From Aspidapion aeneum (Eukaryota; Arthropoda; Insecta; Coleoptera; Brentidae): 64,000 bases of DNA. Shown here piece by piece: positions 21,007 through 33,069 of the stretch. The notes under the pieces are model-generated. The model had not been told where the DNA came from and did not search any database. It saw only the letters and a program-made list of their open reading frames with translations. Within the stretch, counting starts at the first letter, position 1. Each line of letters starts with the position of its first letter. The stretch is from NCBI GenBank assembly GCA_963576565.1, contig OY755038.1, positions 139,076,989 through 139,140,988 on the forward strand, read 5' to 3'. Made by a program: the position numbers and the translations under genes.

Positions 21007-23930
21007 TTGCTCCCGGAAGAGCAACAGTATGAATATTTCTTTGCTTCTTCACATTCTAGAGATTCTAGTGGGCGTTATATAGTTCGCCTTCCATTTCGTA
21101 ATGGCTGTCCCGAGATAGGTGATACCAAGAGGCAAGCCCTTCGTCGTTTTAATTTATTGGAGTCTAGATTGACTAAAAATTCTGCATTACGTGCTTTATA
21201 TGTTGAGTTCATGAAGGATTATTTGGATCAAGATCATATGAAGGTTTGTACATCATCTGAAGCACCCTCCTATTATCTCCCGCACCATTGTGTTGTAAAA
21301 AATGACAATGGAGCATTAAAAATTAGGGTAGTGTTTGATGGAAATGCCAAAGGGGGTAGTGTCAGTCTAAATGACGCTTTGCTAGTAGGGCCAAAGCTTC
21401 AGAATGATATTGTCAAAATTTTGATGAATTTTCGATTTTTTCCGATTGTGTTTAGCTCTGACATTCGTCAGATGTACCGAAATATACTTGTGGATCAACG
21501 AGATGTGAGATTTCAAAAAATACTGCGGAGATTTGATACAGCCGATCCAATCCAGGAATATCAATTGCTTACTGTGACACATGGCCTGAATTGTAGTCCT
21601 TACTTGGCCATTCGAACCTTACATCAGCTTGTTTTGGACCATGGTGACAAATATCCTTTAGCTGCAACCATTCTTATGCAGTCAACATATGTCGATGATG
21701 CAATAGGATACTCGGATTTCATTGAGCATGCTCTGGAACTCCAGAGACAGTTAATAGCATTACTCAATTGTGGTGGGTTCGAATTACGTAAGTGGACCTC
21801 CAATTGTGAAAAGTTGTTAAGTACGGTCCCAGAAAGTCACCAACAAAGCATTTCTTTTTCTGATAAAGATAGTTCTGTGCTTAAAATCCTAGGTTTACAA
21901 TGGAACCCAGTTTCCGATGTGTATAGCTACTCTGTAAAACCAATTGCTAGAGATTGTACCAAAAGAGTGATTCTCTCTGAGATTGCCAAAATCTATGATC
22001 CGTTAGGCCTTATTGCCCCTGTTGTGTTGGTGGCAAAGAGTCTAATCCAAAAGTTATGGTTACAGGGTCTAGGGTGGGATGAAACACCATCCTTAGATGT
22101 TGTTAATCAGTGGCAGTTGTATGTGTCTCAGCTTCCAATATTGTCCTCAGTCGCCCTTCCACGATGTTTGACAATAAATGATGTGATTTTAACCGAGTTG
22201 CATGGCTTCAGCGATGCGTCATTAGTAGCTTATGGCGGTGTTGTCTATGTAAGACAAATTAGTACTAGTGGTAATGTGCATATCTCGCTTCTGTGTGGCA
22301 AAAGCAAGGTATGTCCTCTAAAAATTGTTTCTGTTCCAAGGTTGGAAATTTGTGCTGCCTTGTTACTTTCCAATCTTATTCAATATGTGTTGGATACTTA
22401 TCCAATTAAATTTGGTCAAATTTACGCCTGGTCAGATTCTAGTGTGGCCTTATACTGGATAAAAAACCATCCATCTCGATGGAAACCATTTGTGGCAAAT
22501 CGAGTGTGCCAAATACAGGACAAGGTACCGCCCAACCGATGGTTCCACATAAGTGGTTCAGAAAACCCAGCTGATTGCCTCTCCAGAGATCTTCTTCCCA
22601 GTCAATTCGTTGAACATTCTTTGTGGTTTACGGGACCTCCGTGGTTAAAGGTGTCTAGTGAATTGTGGACCAGTTCCTTTGACTTTGATCCGGGTGTTAA
22701 TCTCAGTGTGTCCAAAGAGGAACGCAAAATGGTTCTAACTGTGACCTGTCCACAAAATCCGATTCTATTTTCATTGTTACAACGATTTTCATCGTTAAAA
22801 AAGATTCAAAATATATTTGCATATTGCATCCGATTTATGGAGGTTGTAGTGAAAATTCGAAATGCTCCAGAATCACAAGCTTTGAGTTCTGACAAGCTTT
22901 ACAAGTCCATGTGTGTAATGGTGAGATTGGTTCAGCAGGAGAATCTTTCTGATGAATTAAAGAACTTGCTAGCTGGAAAACCTTGTTCCAAACATTTTAG
23001 GAAGCTAGCTCCTTTTGTCGATTCCGAGGGGGTTATCAGGGTAGGCGGCAGGCTGCGTTATGCGGATTTGTCATTTGATACCAAACACCCAATGCTTCTG
23101 CCTAAAGATCATAGACTTACATCTTTGATTATTGCTTCTGGTCATTCTGGCCCTCGCCATCTCCAATATTTGTTAAGGCAACAATTTTGGATTTTATCTA
23201 TTGGTCGAGCCATTCCTAGTGTGCTTTCCAAGTGTTTTAGGTGTGCTAAAGTAAAACCTAGCCCATATACACCTTTTATGGGTGATTTGCCAAAAAATAG
23301 GGTTTCCCAGGTAAAACCCTTCTCTCATTGTGGTGTGGACTACATGGGTCCGATCCAAATTACTATGTCTAGACGTAGAGGTATCCAAAGCCAAAACGGA
23401 TATGTTTGTATATTCGCGTGTATGTCTACCAAAGCTATACACCTCGAAGCTGTGTCAGACTTGACCACGGAGGCATTCTTGGGTTGCTTTCGAAGATTTG
23501 TAGCACGTCATGGGCGTTGCAATGACGTTTACAGCGACCGAGGGACGAATTTTAAGGGTGCAGAGGGTTTGTTATTGTCGTATCTAAAGGCTGGCATTTT
23601 AATCCCCCTGCAGCTCCCCATTTCGGAGAATTGTGGGAATCCGGAGTGAAATCAGTGAAAACCCAATTAAATCATGTAATTGGGCACCAAATTTTGTCTT
23701 TCGAGGAGATATCTACAGTGCTAGCGCAATGTGAGTCTACTCTCAACTCACGTCCTTTATGCGAGAGGAGTCCCAATCCCAATGACCTGGAAAGTCTTAC
23801 ACCTGGTCATTTCCTCACACTTGAGGCTTTGACAGCCCCTCCCGACGTGGATCTGTCTGATGTCAAATTTACCCCAGTCCAGATAATATTCCCCGGGTGG
23901 TGCAAGTTAGGACTTCTAAAGGTTTACTAG
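21007..23930 (+). pseudogene. BEL-A pol: RT, RNase H and integrase
   Basis: The main frame is 880 residues. RT: IRVVFDGNAKGGSVSLNDAL (about 101), SDIRQMYRNILVDQRDVRFQ, THGLNCSPYLAIRTLHQL, and the catalytic box YVDD at residues 228-231. RNase H-like region: GFSDASLVAYGGVVYVR, VPRLEICAALLLSNL, WSDSSVALYWIKNHPSRW and NPADCLSRDL. Integrase: zinc-binding CFRCAK, first Asp in CGVDYMGPI, second Asp in YSDRGTNFKG. A frameshift near 23635 moves the catalytic Glu (ELWESGVKSVKTQ) to the next frame, which runs to 23930. There the C-terminus is shortened: LSDVKF is fused to TPVQIIFPGW, indicating an internal deletion. Confidence 0.9.
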
Positions 23931-24210
23931 AACGCCCTCTAGTGAAAATTTGCCTTTTGCCTTCCCAACAATAACCAACAACCGTACCTTTCGTGTGTGT
24001 GTTAGCCTAGAATAAGTGTTATTTACCCAATCACAGATGTGATAGAATTTTTGTTTTTTTTTCTGTTTTGATTTATATAGATTTTTTTTCGGTCATAATT
24101 GTCGCGAAAGAAACCCCAGGAATTACAAGGTTTTAAGTATTACGCGACAATTTATTTTTTATTTTTATTCAGTTTTCGGGAAAAAATAAGTATATTTTTT
24201 GATAGGCGGT
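23931..24210 (+). other. BEL-A pol tail and 3' UTR
   Basis: The first bases still encode RPLVKICLLPS-like residues of the integrase C-terminus in a shifted frame. The rest is untranslated sequence up to the LTR at 24211. Confidence 0.55.
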
Positions 24211-24643
24211 AATGTTTATGAATGAAATTTTGAAAGTTCCCGGCCTTTTTTATTCATTTTGTTTTTTTGCTAAATTTGGCATTGGTGCGCTCACATGTGA
24301 CTTTTATTTTGACATGACAAATGACATTGGGTGCAATTTCCGCTCCCCCGAGAGAGTGGGGGACATTCGCTTAGAATCTGTGCAAGATAACGTGCACATG
24401 TGTGAGAGCTCCTGAAAAAATAGGAGTTTCCAGGGCAGCCGCCGCAAGAAAACGATCTTCTAGATTGACAAAACGACCAACAAACGAAGGTAAGTCATTT
24501 GTCACGCATTTGAAATTTTTTTATTTTTACCCATTAATTTATTTTGATAACTTTTGTGCCAAAAGTTCCAAAGTTGCATTCATAGTGTTTTTACCGGTCC
24601 TTCGCATTATAGTTTTATATTTAACCCCAATGCTATTTATCAA
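24211..24643 (+). repeat. BEL-A 3' LTR
   Basis: It is a direct repeat of 17891-18321, starting TGTTTATGAATGAAATTTTG and ending near GCTATTTATCAA. Its last ~55 bp (from 24589) also appear at 27795, because the downstream tandem duplication starts inside this LTR. Confidence 0.8.
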
Positions 24644-24721
24644 AGTGCAAAGACTATCCTTACATAGTACCGCCGGCTAGGACAATTGGACAGAAGAACA
24701 GTAAGTTATTTTTCCAGAATG

Positions 24722-25795
24722 GTCGAAGAAGTTCGATATTGTTTTATTCAAAAACCAAAAGAGATATTTGAAAACCGACTTCGACATTAACCTTACAGTC
24801 CAAAAATTGATAATTAAAGAGATTTTCTAGAATATTCTATCAGTTTCTACGAGGTTCTATTCAAAAACTAGAAGAGATATACAAATACCGACTTCGACAT
24901 TAGTTTAGTTATTTCAAAAGTAAGAATTAGCAAGATTTTCTAGAATATTCCATAATATTCTACTACTACTATGTCGGTTTAGAACGTTTTTCTACGTTGT
25001 CCGACGCCTATTCTCCACCTTCTTCGATCCTGACAATCATCCTCTGTCAGATTCTTTTGACACATTGATCTTTGGATTGACTGTTGCCATTTTAGTTTAG
25101 GATGCCCTCTTTTTCTGCGCCCTATTGGTTGCCATTCTAGGACCTGCTTTGGTAATCTTTCGTCGTTCATCCATAACATTCTACGACGTTCTATTCAAGA
25201 ACCAGAAGAGATATCCAAAAATCGACTTCGACATTAGCTTAGTTAGTTAAAAAGTAAGAATTAGAAAGAATTTCTAGAATATTCCATCACTTTTTACGAC
25301 GTTCTATTCGAGAATCAGAAGGGATATCCAAAAGGACTTCGACGTTAGCTTAGTTATTTCAAAAGTAAGAATTAAAAATAATTTCTAGAAGATTCCAGAA
25401 CATTCTACGACGTTCTATTCAAAAACTAGAAGAGATATACAAATATCGACTTCGACATTAGTTTAGGTATTTCAAAAGAAAGAATTAGCAAGATTTTCTA
25501 GAATATTCCATAACATTCTACGACGTTCTATTCGAGAACCACAGGAGATATCCAAAAATCGACTTCGACATTAGCTTAGTTAGTCTAAAAGTAAGAATTA
25601 AGAAGAATTTCTAGAATATTCCATAACATTCTATGACGTTCTATTCGAAAGCCAGAAGAGATATACAAAAACCGACTTCGACGGTAGCTCAGTTATTCTA
25701 AAATTAAGAATTAGAAATTATTTCTAGAATATTCCATAACATTCTACGACGGTCTATTCGTGAACCAAAAGAGATAATCAAAAAGTGACTTTAAC
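24722..25795 (+). repeat. 112-bp tandem repeat array, copy 1
   Basis: Eight units are recognisable from the recurring phrase CGACTTCGACATTAG at about 24779, 24893, 25227, 25339, 25449, 25561, 25675 and 25787, so the period is 110-114 bp. Other constant parts are TTCTAGAATATTCCATAACA and ACGACGTTCTATTC. The larger gap after 24893 is due to an inserted RTE scrap. The array occupies the place where gypsy gag and protease should be. Confidence 0.9.
24964..25177 (-). pseudogene. RTE-type LINE 3' end inside the array
   Basis: The minus strand encodes NDERLPKQVLEWQPIGRRKR and GHPKLKWQQSIQRSMCQKNL, the C-terminus of the RTE-type RT. It ends in a (TAG)n tail. The flanks CCATAATATTCTA and CCATAACATTCTA look like a 13-bp target duplication with one mismatch, supporting a genuine 5'-truncated insertion. 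Confidence 0.8.
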
Positions 25796-25797
25796 AT

Positions 25798-27240
25798 TTG
25801 TCTAGTAGCAGAAAGAGTAACATTTACCAGTATATTGCAGTGTTGGTCACTAAAAAGGATGGAAGTACTAGATTTTGTGTCGACTACAGGAAACTTAACG
25901 ATGTGACCAAGAAAGATAGTTATCCATTGCCAAGAATAGACGACACATTAACACCGTTGGCAGGATCTTATTGGTTTTCTACTCTTGACCTGAAAAGTGG
26001 GTATTGGCAAGTAGGAATCTTTGAAAGAGATAAAGAGAAGACAGCATTCTCTGCTGGAAGTGGACTTTATCAGTTTAATGTGATGCCATTTGGCCTATGC
26101 AATGCCCCAGCTACATTTGAAAGACTACTGGAAGTCGTGGAAAACCTGCTTAGTCTATTTGGATGATGACATAGTAATGGAAAAATCATTTCAAGATCAT
26201 CTAGACAATTTACGAGAAGTATTTTCAAGAATCAGGAACGCAAATCTTAAATTAAACTCAGGGAATGTTTTCTATTCCAAGAAAAAGTTGACTTCCTGGG
26301 TCACGTCGTTTCCCGAGAAGGCATCCATACCGACGAAAAGAAGTTACAAGCAATAAAAGAATGGCCTCAACCTCGTGACAAACATGAATTGAGAAGCTTT
26401 TTGGGTCTGTGTACATACAACAGACGAATTGTGGAAGGATTTGCCAAAATAGCGTCTCCATTACTTAGACTTACAGAAGATAAAGCTTCTTACAAATGGA
26501 ATACCGAATGTGACCAAGCATTTAGAAGACTAAAAGCGTCATTATGGTGGCATAGGTACAAGATGGAGAAGAACGGGTCATCGAATTTTTCAGCAAGAAG
26601 CTATCCAAACCAGAGAGATATTACTGTGTTACCAGAAAGGAGCTCCTAGCCATCATTAAATCCGTAGATCACTTTCACAAATATCTCTACGGACAAGAGT
26701 TTCTGATTAGAACGGATCATGCTGCGTTACAGTGGCTCATGAAAATGAATCAACCTGAGGGGCAAGTCGCAAGATGTATAGAAAAGCTACAACAATACCA
26801 TTATCAAATTAAGCACCGAGCGGGAAGGGTGCATAATAATGCAGATGCATTGTCCAGAAGACCTTGCCCTGAAGATTGTAAACATTGCAGGAGAATTGAC
26901 CAGAAAGAAGGAATTACCTACGTGCGCCAGATAAAGTTAGAACCAGATGAAGAAAGGATGTCGGTCAATTAGAACCACACAACTTGACGACAAAGATGTA
27001 GGACTTATTTTGCGATTAAAAGAAGAGAACAAGCCACGACCACCATGGCAAGATATCGCAAATCAAGGGATGATATACAAATCACTGTGGGCACAATGGG
27101 ATTCACTGATAGTAGAAGAAACCATACTCAAACGTGCCTGGGAAAGTGCCGATGGCCTTACTGTGATTAATTAAGTAGTAGTTCCTAGGAGCATGGTAAA
27201 TCATATAATGGCCGAATGCGATGTGGAAAATCCTGCGCGC
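25798..27240 (+). pseudogene. Gypsy pol copy 1: RT and RNase H fragments
   Basis: The RT begins abruptly: [20 protein letters not shown], then [20 protein letters not shown] (motif A) and [17 protein letters not shown] frameshift follows; the catalytic box YLDD ([17 protein letters not shown]) lies in the next frame at about 26153-26164. Then come LRSFLGLCTYNRRIVEGFAK and RLTEDKASYKW. A deletion near 26552 truncates the stretch that should hold the RNase H active site. IRTDHAALQWLMKMNQPEG and HRAGRVHNNADALSRR (RNase H end) follow. It ends near 27240, where a deletion removed integrase. Gag, protease and the RT start are absent. It cannot make an enzyme. Confidence 0.9.
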
Positions 27241-27246
27241 ACCTAG

Positions 27247-27794
27247 GTTTTTACTACACTTTTTTTTGAAATATTTTTATCTTAAGTTTTTATTATTATG
27301 TTTTAGAATTTAAAGAAAATTTAAAAAAATATATTGCAGTTCAAAAAAAATAGTCAGGGAGTTTGGGAATTTAATCCAAACACAAGAAATGATACTTTAA
27401 AAATCCTTGAATTTTGAGTCAATTTTGGCACCTCTTCATTCATGTCCATGGGATTCTTATATTTCCCGAGTGATTTTGTTCCTCCAAAAGAATTTACTTT
27501 CACAAGAAACAAGCTTTCAAAATTTGTGTAAATCTCCAAAAACCATATTGAAGTTTTCATGCCATTTGCCCCCAAAAATAGCTATTTTTAGAGAATCTAT
27601 GAAATCCCATAAAAACAAGTCATTACTGTTATTAACTTGCTGTAGATCTATGACTTGAACTTAACTATAGAAATTTTTGTACTTCTATTATATAAAGCAT
27701 AAATTTTTTTAATTAGTTAATTTAATTACCATATACTATCATCCAGTTTATTAAAATATCGAGTGAAGAAAAAAAAACGAAAAAAAAAACGGAA
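27247..27794 (+). repeat. Fragment of the TGGTYGGGCAG transposon
   Basis: GAAATATTTTTATCTTAAG through AAAAAAAACGGAA matches 31533-32066 almost base for base, and in inverse about 57050-57590. It is the end of duplication copy 1, brought next to gypsy pol by the deletion at 27246. Confidence 0.85.
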
Positions 27795-27925
27795 TTTTAC
27801 CGGTCCTTCGCATTATAGTTTTATATTTAACCCCAATGCTATTTATCTAAGTGCAAAGACTATCCTTACATAGTACCGCCGGCTAGGACAATTGGACAGA
27901 AGAACAGTAAGTTATTTTTCCAGAA

Positions 27926-28890
27926 TGGTCGAAGAAGTTCGATATTGTTTTATTCAAAAACCAAAAGAGATATTTGAAAACCGACTTCGACATTAACCTT
28001 ACAGTTCAAAAATTGATAATTAAAGAGATTTTCTAGAATATTCTATCACTTTCTACGAGGTTCTATTCAAAAACTAGAAGAGATATACAAATACCGACTT
28101 CGACATTAGTTTAGTTATTTCAAAAGTAAGAATTAGCAAGATTTTCTAGAATATTCCATAATATTCTACTACTACTATGTCGGTTTAGAACGTTTTTCTA
28201 CGTTGTCCGACGCCTATTCTCCACCTTCTTCGATCCTGACAATCATCCTCTGTCAGATTCTTTTGACACATTGATCTTTGGATTGACTGTTGCCATTTTA
28301 GTTTAGGATGCCCTCTTTTTCTGCGCCCTATTGGTTGCCATTCTAGGACCTGCTTTGGTAATCTTTCGTCGTTCATTCATAACATTCTACGACGTTCTAT
28401 TCGAGAACCAGAAGAGATATCCAAAAATCGACTTCGACATTAGCTTAGTTAGTTAAAAAGTAAGAATTAGAAAGAATTTCTAGAATATTCCATCACTTTT
28501 TACGACGTTCTATTCGAGAATCAGAAGGGATATCCAAAAGGCGACTTCGACGTTAGCTTAGTTATTTCAAAAGTAAGAATTAAAAATAATTTCTAGAAGA
28601 TTCCAGAACATTCTACGACGTTCTATTCAAAAACTAGAAGAGATATACAAATATCGACTTCGACATTAGTTTAGGTATTTCAAAAGAAAGAATTACCAAG
28701 ATTTTCTAGAATATTCCATAACATTCTACGACGTTCTATTCGAGAACCACAAGAGATATCCAAAAATCGACTTCGACATTAGCTTAGTTAGTCTAAAAGT
28801 AAGAATTAAGAAGAATTTCTAGAATATTCCATAACATTCTACGACGGTCTATTCGTGAACCAAAAGAGATAATCAAAAAGTGACTTTAAC
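27926..28890 (+). repeat. 112-bp tandem repeat array, copy 2
   Basis: Seven units of the same repeat as at 24722-25795, with the RTE scrap at the equivalent place. One unit fewer than copy 1 (the unit corresponding to about 25622-25735 is absent), so the array changed by whole units after duplication. Confidence 0.9.
28168..28379 (-). pseudogene. RTE-type LINE 3' end, duplicated copy
   Basis: Nearly identical to 24964-25177 and carried along by the segmental duplication. It encodes the same C-terminal phrase (NDERLPKQVLEWQPIGRR). Confidence 0.8.
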
Positions 28891-28892
28891 AT

Positions 28893-31011
28893 TTGTCTAG
28901 TAGCAGAAAGAGTAACATTTACCAGTATATTGCAGTGTTGGTCACTAAAAAGGATGGAAGTACTAGATTTTGTGTCGACTACAGGAAACTTAACGATGTG
29001 ACCAAGAAAGATAGTTACCCATTGCCAAGAATAGACGACACATTAACACCGTTGGCAGGATCTTATTGGTTTTCTACTCTTGACCTGAAAAGTGGGTATT
29101 GGCAAGTAGAAATCTTTGAAAGAGATAAAGAGAAGACAGCATTCTCTGCTGGAAGTGGACTTTATCAGTTTAATGTGATGCCATTTGGCCTATGCAATGC
29201 CCCAGCTACATTTGAAAGACTAATGGAAGTCGTGGAAAACCTGCTTAGTCTATTTGGATGATGTCATAGTAATGGAAAAATCATTTCAAGATCATCTAGA
29301 CAATTTACGCGAAGTATTTTCAAGAATCAGGAACGCAAATCTTAAATTAAACTCAGGGAATGTTTTCTATTCCAAGAAAAAGTTGACTTCCTGGGTCACG
29401 TCGTTTCCCGAGAAGGCATCCATACCGACGAAAAGAAGTTACAAGCAATAAAAGAATGGCCTCAACCTCGTGACAAACATGAATTGAGAAGCTTTTTGGG
29501 TCTGCGTACATACAACAGACGAATTGTGGAAGGATTTGCCAAAATAGCGTCTCCATTACTTAGACTTACAGAAGATAAAGCTTCTTACAAATGGAATACC
29601 GAATGTGACCAAGCATTTAGAAGACTAAAAGCGTCATTATGGTGGCATAGGAGCAGTACTCTCCCAAGTACAAGATGGAGAAGAACGGGTCATCGAATTT
29701 TTCAGCAAGAAGCTATCCAAACCAGAGAGATATTACTGTGTTACCAGAAAGGAGCTCCTAGCCATCATTAAATCCGTAGATCACCTTCACAAATATCTCT
29801 ACAGACAAGAGTTTCTGATTAGAACGGATCATGCTGCGTTACAGTGGCTCATGAAAATGAATCAACCTGAGGGGCCAGTCGCAAGATGTATAGAAAAGCT
29901 ACAACAATACCATAATCAAATTAAGCACCGAGCGGGAAGGGTGCATAATAATGCAGATGCATTGTCCAGAAGACCTTGCCCTGAAGATTGTAAACATTGC
30001 AGGAGAATTGACCAGAAAGAAGGAATTGCCTACGTGCGTCAGATAAAGTTAGAACCACACAACTTGACGACAAAGATGTAGGACTTATTTTGCGATTAAA
30101 AGAAGAGAACAAGCCACGACCACCATGGCAAGATATCGCAAATCAAGGGATATACAAATCACTGTGGGCACAATGGGATTCACTGATAGTAGAAGAAACC
30201 ATACTCAAACGTGCCTGGGAAAGTGCCGATGGCCTTACTGTGATTAATCAAGTAGTAGTTCCTAGGAGCATGGTAAATCATATAATGGCCGAATGCCATG
30301 TGGAAAATCAGGCGCGCACCTAGGTATAAATAAAACCATGGACAAAATTAGAAACCGATTTTATTGGGTCAATTATTTCCAAGATGTAAAGAATTGGTGC
30401 CGCCGATGTTCGACTTGTGCAGCCAGCCAAGGTCCCAAAACAAGGTCCACAGGTCAAATGAAACAATATAACGTAGGCGTACCATTTGAACGCATTGCTA
30501 TTGAAACTAACAACAAATACATGCTTGTTGTCATGGATTACTTTAGCAAATGGCCAGTTTTTGCTTTGCCTAACCAAGAGGTCACTACAGTTGCAGAAGT
30601 TCTGGTAAAGGATGTTTTCATTTGGCATTCCTTTGGAACTACATTCAGATCAAGGGACGAACCTTGAATCAAAGCTTTTCCAGAATCTCTGTGACCTTTT
30701 AGGGATACATAAAACACGAACTACTGCTTTACATCCGCAGTCAGATGGTATGGTTGAAAGATTTAATAAAACAATAGAAGAACATCTTTGCAAAGTTGTT
30801 GATGAGCACCAAATAGATTGGGACCAATATATTCCATTATTTTTGATGGCCTACAGAGCCGCCATCCACAATACGACAGGAGCTACTTCAGCTACTAGAT
30901 GAAGGGTACAAGATACTCTTGTTTGATAGAGAACTGCGTTTACCATGTGATATTATGTTTGGTTCACCTGAAGAAGAACACTTAGAGGTTAATGACTATG
31001 TCGAACGTTTA
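28893..31011 (+). pseudogene. Gypsy pol copy 2: RT, RNase H and integrase
   Basis: The RT matches copy 1, with YLDD in [15 protein letters not shown]. RNase H reads IRTDHAALQWLMKMNQPEGP, and ADALSRRPCPEDCK follows. Integrase begins with the zinc region (HLGINKTMDKIRNRFYW, CRRCSTCAA). The first catalytic Asp is missing: FERIAIE is joined straight to TNNKYMLVVMDYFSKW, a short deletion. The second Asp (LHSDQGTNLE) and the Glu (GMVERFNKTIEEH) are present, but in a different frame after about 30640. The frame ends YVERL at 31011, where the TIR transposon enters, and continues at 42453. Confidence 0.9.
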
Positions 31012-32355
31012 TGGTTGGGCAGAATTTCCGAAGTTGTGGTGATTTTGATATAAATTGGTACGATTAATAAACTTATGAAGACATTTACAAAAATCATTTT
31101 TTTTTTTTTTTGCGGCGACGTAATATATGCGGCTTCGAGACGCTTTCAAATGTGACGTGACATTGATCCAGATTTTCTGAAATAACTTAATAACTACATT
31201 AGGTAGGACAGTTCTAATTTCACTTTTTGACAGACAATGAGTGTGCCTTTCTAACAAGGTATTACACTTTGGAAGCGTGATTAAGTTCCGTTTGTATTTT
31301 TCCTTAATTTTGGTTTATCTGAAGCGGTTAAGTGGTTTTAGGGGTGATTTTGGGTTTGGTTGAAAACTAAGATTCCTTTTGAGTCTGCCTATAAGAATAT
31401 ATTATAACTTAGATTTTTCACTCGCAGGAACTGATGCAAAAATTTTTTGAATTTGGTCAAGTCAGTTTTTTATTGAGTCCATGGATTTCGCTCATAACAA
31501 AAACATTTTTTTACAACACTTTATTTTGAAATATTTTTATCTTAAGTTTTTATTATTATGTTTTAGAATTTAAAGAAAATTTTAAAAAATATATTGCAGT
31601 TCAAAAAAAATAGTCAGGGAGTTTGGGAATTTAATCCAAACATAAGAAATGATACTTTAAAAATCCTTGAATTTTGAGTCAATTTTGGCACCTCTTCATT
31701 CATGTCCATGGGATTCTTATATTTCCCGAGTGATTTTGTTCCTCCAAAAGAATTTACTTTCACAAGAAACAAGCTTTCAAAATTTGTGTAAATCTCCAAA
31801 AACCATATTGAAGTTTTCATGCCATTTGCCCCCAAAAATAGCTATTTTTAGAGAATCTATGAAATCCCATAAAAACAAGTCATTACTGTTATTAACTTGC
31901 TGTAGATCTATGACTTGAACTTAACTATAGAAATTTTTGTACTTCTATTATATAAAGCATACATTTTTTTTAATTAGTTAATTTAATTACCATATACCAT
32001 ACTACTATCATCCAGTTTATTAAAATATCGAGTGAAGCAAAAAAAAAACGAAAAAAAAAAACGGAATTGTTTTTTCGTTATAACTCTTGAACTATGCTTC
32101 TGATTTTATTGAAAAAAGCTGATGGTTGCAGGAATTGAATCAGGATTTTAAGAAAAAATAATTTACAAAATCATGCTAAACCCTTTAAATTTGCTTGTTG
32201 AAGTGTAAACTTCTTTAGGCGCGTTTAGCAGTTTTTGTGGGTAGCGAATTGAACTGAGCTGTCAGGCTCGGCTATGTAACGGTCATTCGGGTGAAGTCGG
32301 CTCGAGGTGACTAACTGCGAGAGAAACATTCAGCGTGCGATATGATGATGCGGAT

Positions 32356-32829
32356 TGTTTTGCCCGCAGTAAGAAAAACGATAAATGCAATGGACTGTAA
32401 ATATTTTAATTAAATGAAGCGCGAACAAACATAAATATATTGATATGAAATTACGAAATAATCAAACGTCCATAGGTTAATTGTTATGCCACACAACGGC
32501 AATCAGAAACAAAGGCATTCACCAGTTTTCAGCCAATTTCTCCACGTTCCAAGGGGCCCCTGATTGGATCTAATGATGTCACCACGTAGCTGAAGGGCTG
32601 AAGTTTCTAGTTCTATGCTTCAGTACACCAAAATCGAGCACTTTCAGGTGTAGATATTTGAAATAGTTGGAGAACGAAATTAACACGCCATTTTCTCGAG
32701 GCGATTGACAAAGGATCTCCTTGATTGTTGGTGCGCATGTCCAAATGTGCGAAATGCGCTCTGTCCTTCATCCAATTGTGTGGTTTTAAAAAAATTAAAA
32801 ACAACCGCGAAATTTAGCGGGAGCTAACA
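32356..32829 (-). repeat. BEL-B 3' LTR
   Basis: On the minus strand it runs TGTTAGCTCCCGCTAAATTT to GCGGGCAAAACA (474 bp). It is nearly identical to 38808-39280. Confidence 0.92.
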
Positions 32830-33069
32830 TAACTGCCCTCCAAAACACACAATTTTAGAATCTCAACCGGACAGATATAGATATAAGAAAAATGATCGAC
32901 CGATAAATATAAATGAATGAAAACAGATAAGTATCGTAAGTTTATTCAGAGATAACGAAATCCCGAAAAAGGCAAAACAAACAAACAAAAAATTCAAAAA
33001 AAAATAAAAATAAAAATAAAGAAAAACCTATTGTAATGCCCGGTAATAGGTAAAAAATTAAAATTACTT

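Larger units (their letters stand above)
17891..24643 (+). mobile_element. BEL/Pao LTR retrotransposon A
   Basis: Direct LTRs flank gag, protease and pol genes of BEL/Pao type on the plus strand. The flanks both read AGTGC (17886-17890 and 24644-24648), a 5-bp target duplication. The LTRs differ by several indels and substitutions, so this is an older insertion than BEL-B. All genes are frameshifted. Confidence 0.85.
24589..27794 (+). repeat. Tandem segmental duplication, copy 1
   Basis: From TTTTACCGGTCCTTCGC in the BEL-A LTR onward, the sequence matches 27795-32067: leader repeat, 112-bp array, RTE scrap, gypsy pol and a piece of the TIR transposon. Copy 1 lacks about 1.2 kb: ACCTAGG at about 27246 joins directly to sequence equivalent to about 31507. 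The copies also differ by a 28-bp segment near 26943 and by one extra 112-bp unit in copy 1. The junction at 27790-27798 (CGGAATTTTACCGG) shows a few bases of T-run microhomology. Confidence 0.85.
27795..32067 (+). repeat. Tandem segmental duplication, copy 2
   Basis: This is the longer copy, retaining the integrase region (30293-31011) and the left end of the TIR transposon. It includes a 55-bp LTR stub of BEL-A at its start, so BEL-A and the TIR transposon both inserted before the duplication occurred. Confidence 0.85.

Noticed and set aside
24722..25795. CRISPR or centromeric satellite
   Set aside because: The 112-bp units are head-to-tail without spacers and are confined to the gypsy interior; a centromeric role cannot be inferred from eight units.
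27407..27658. 83-codon frame seen identically at 31667-31918 and in part at 57212-57439
   Set aside because: Repetition is explained by the duplicated transposon sequence; the opposite strand is equally open and no domain is recognisable, so I did not call it a gene.
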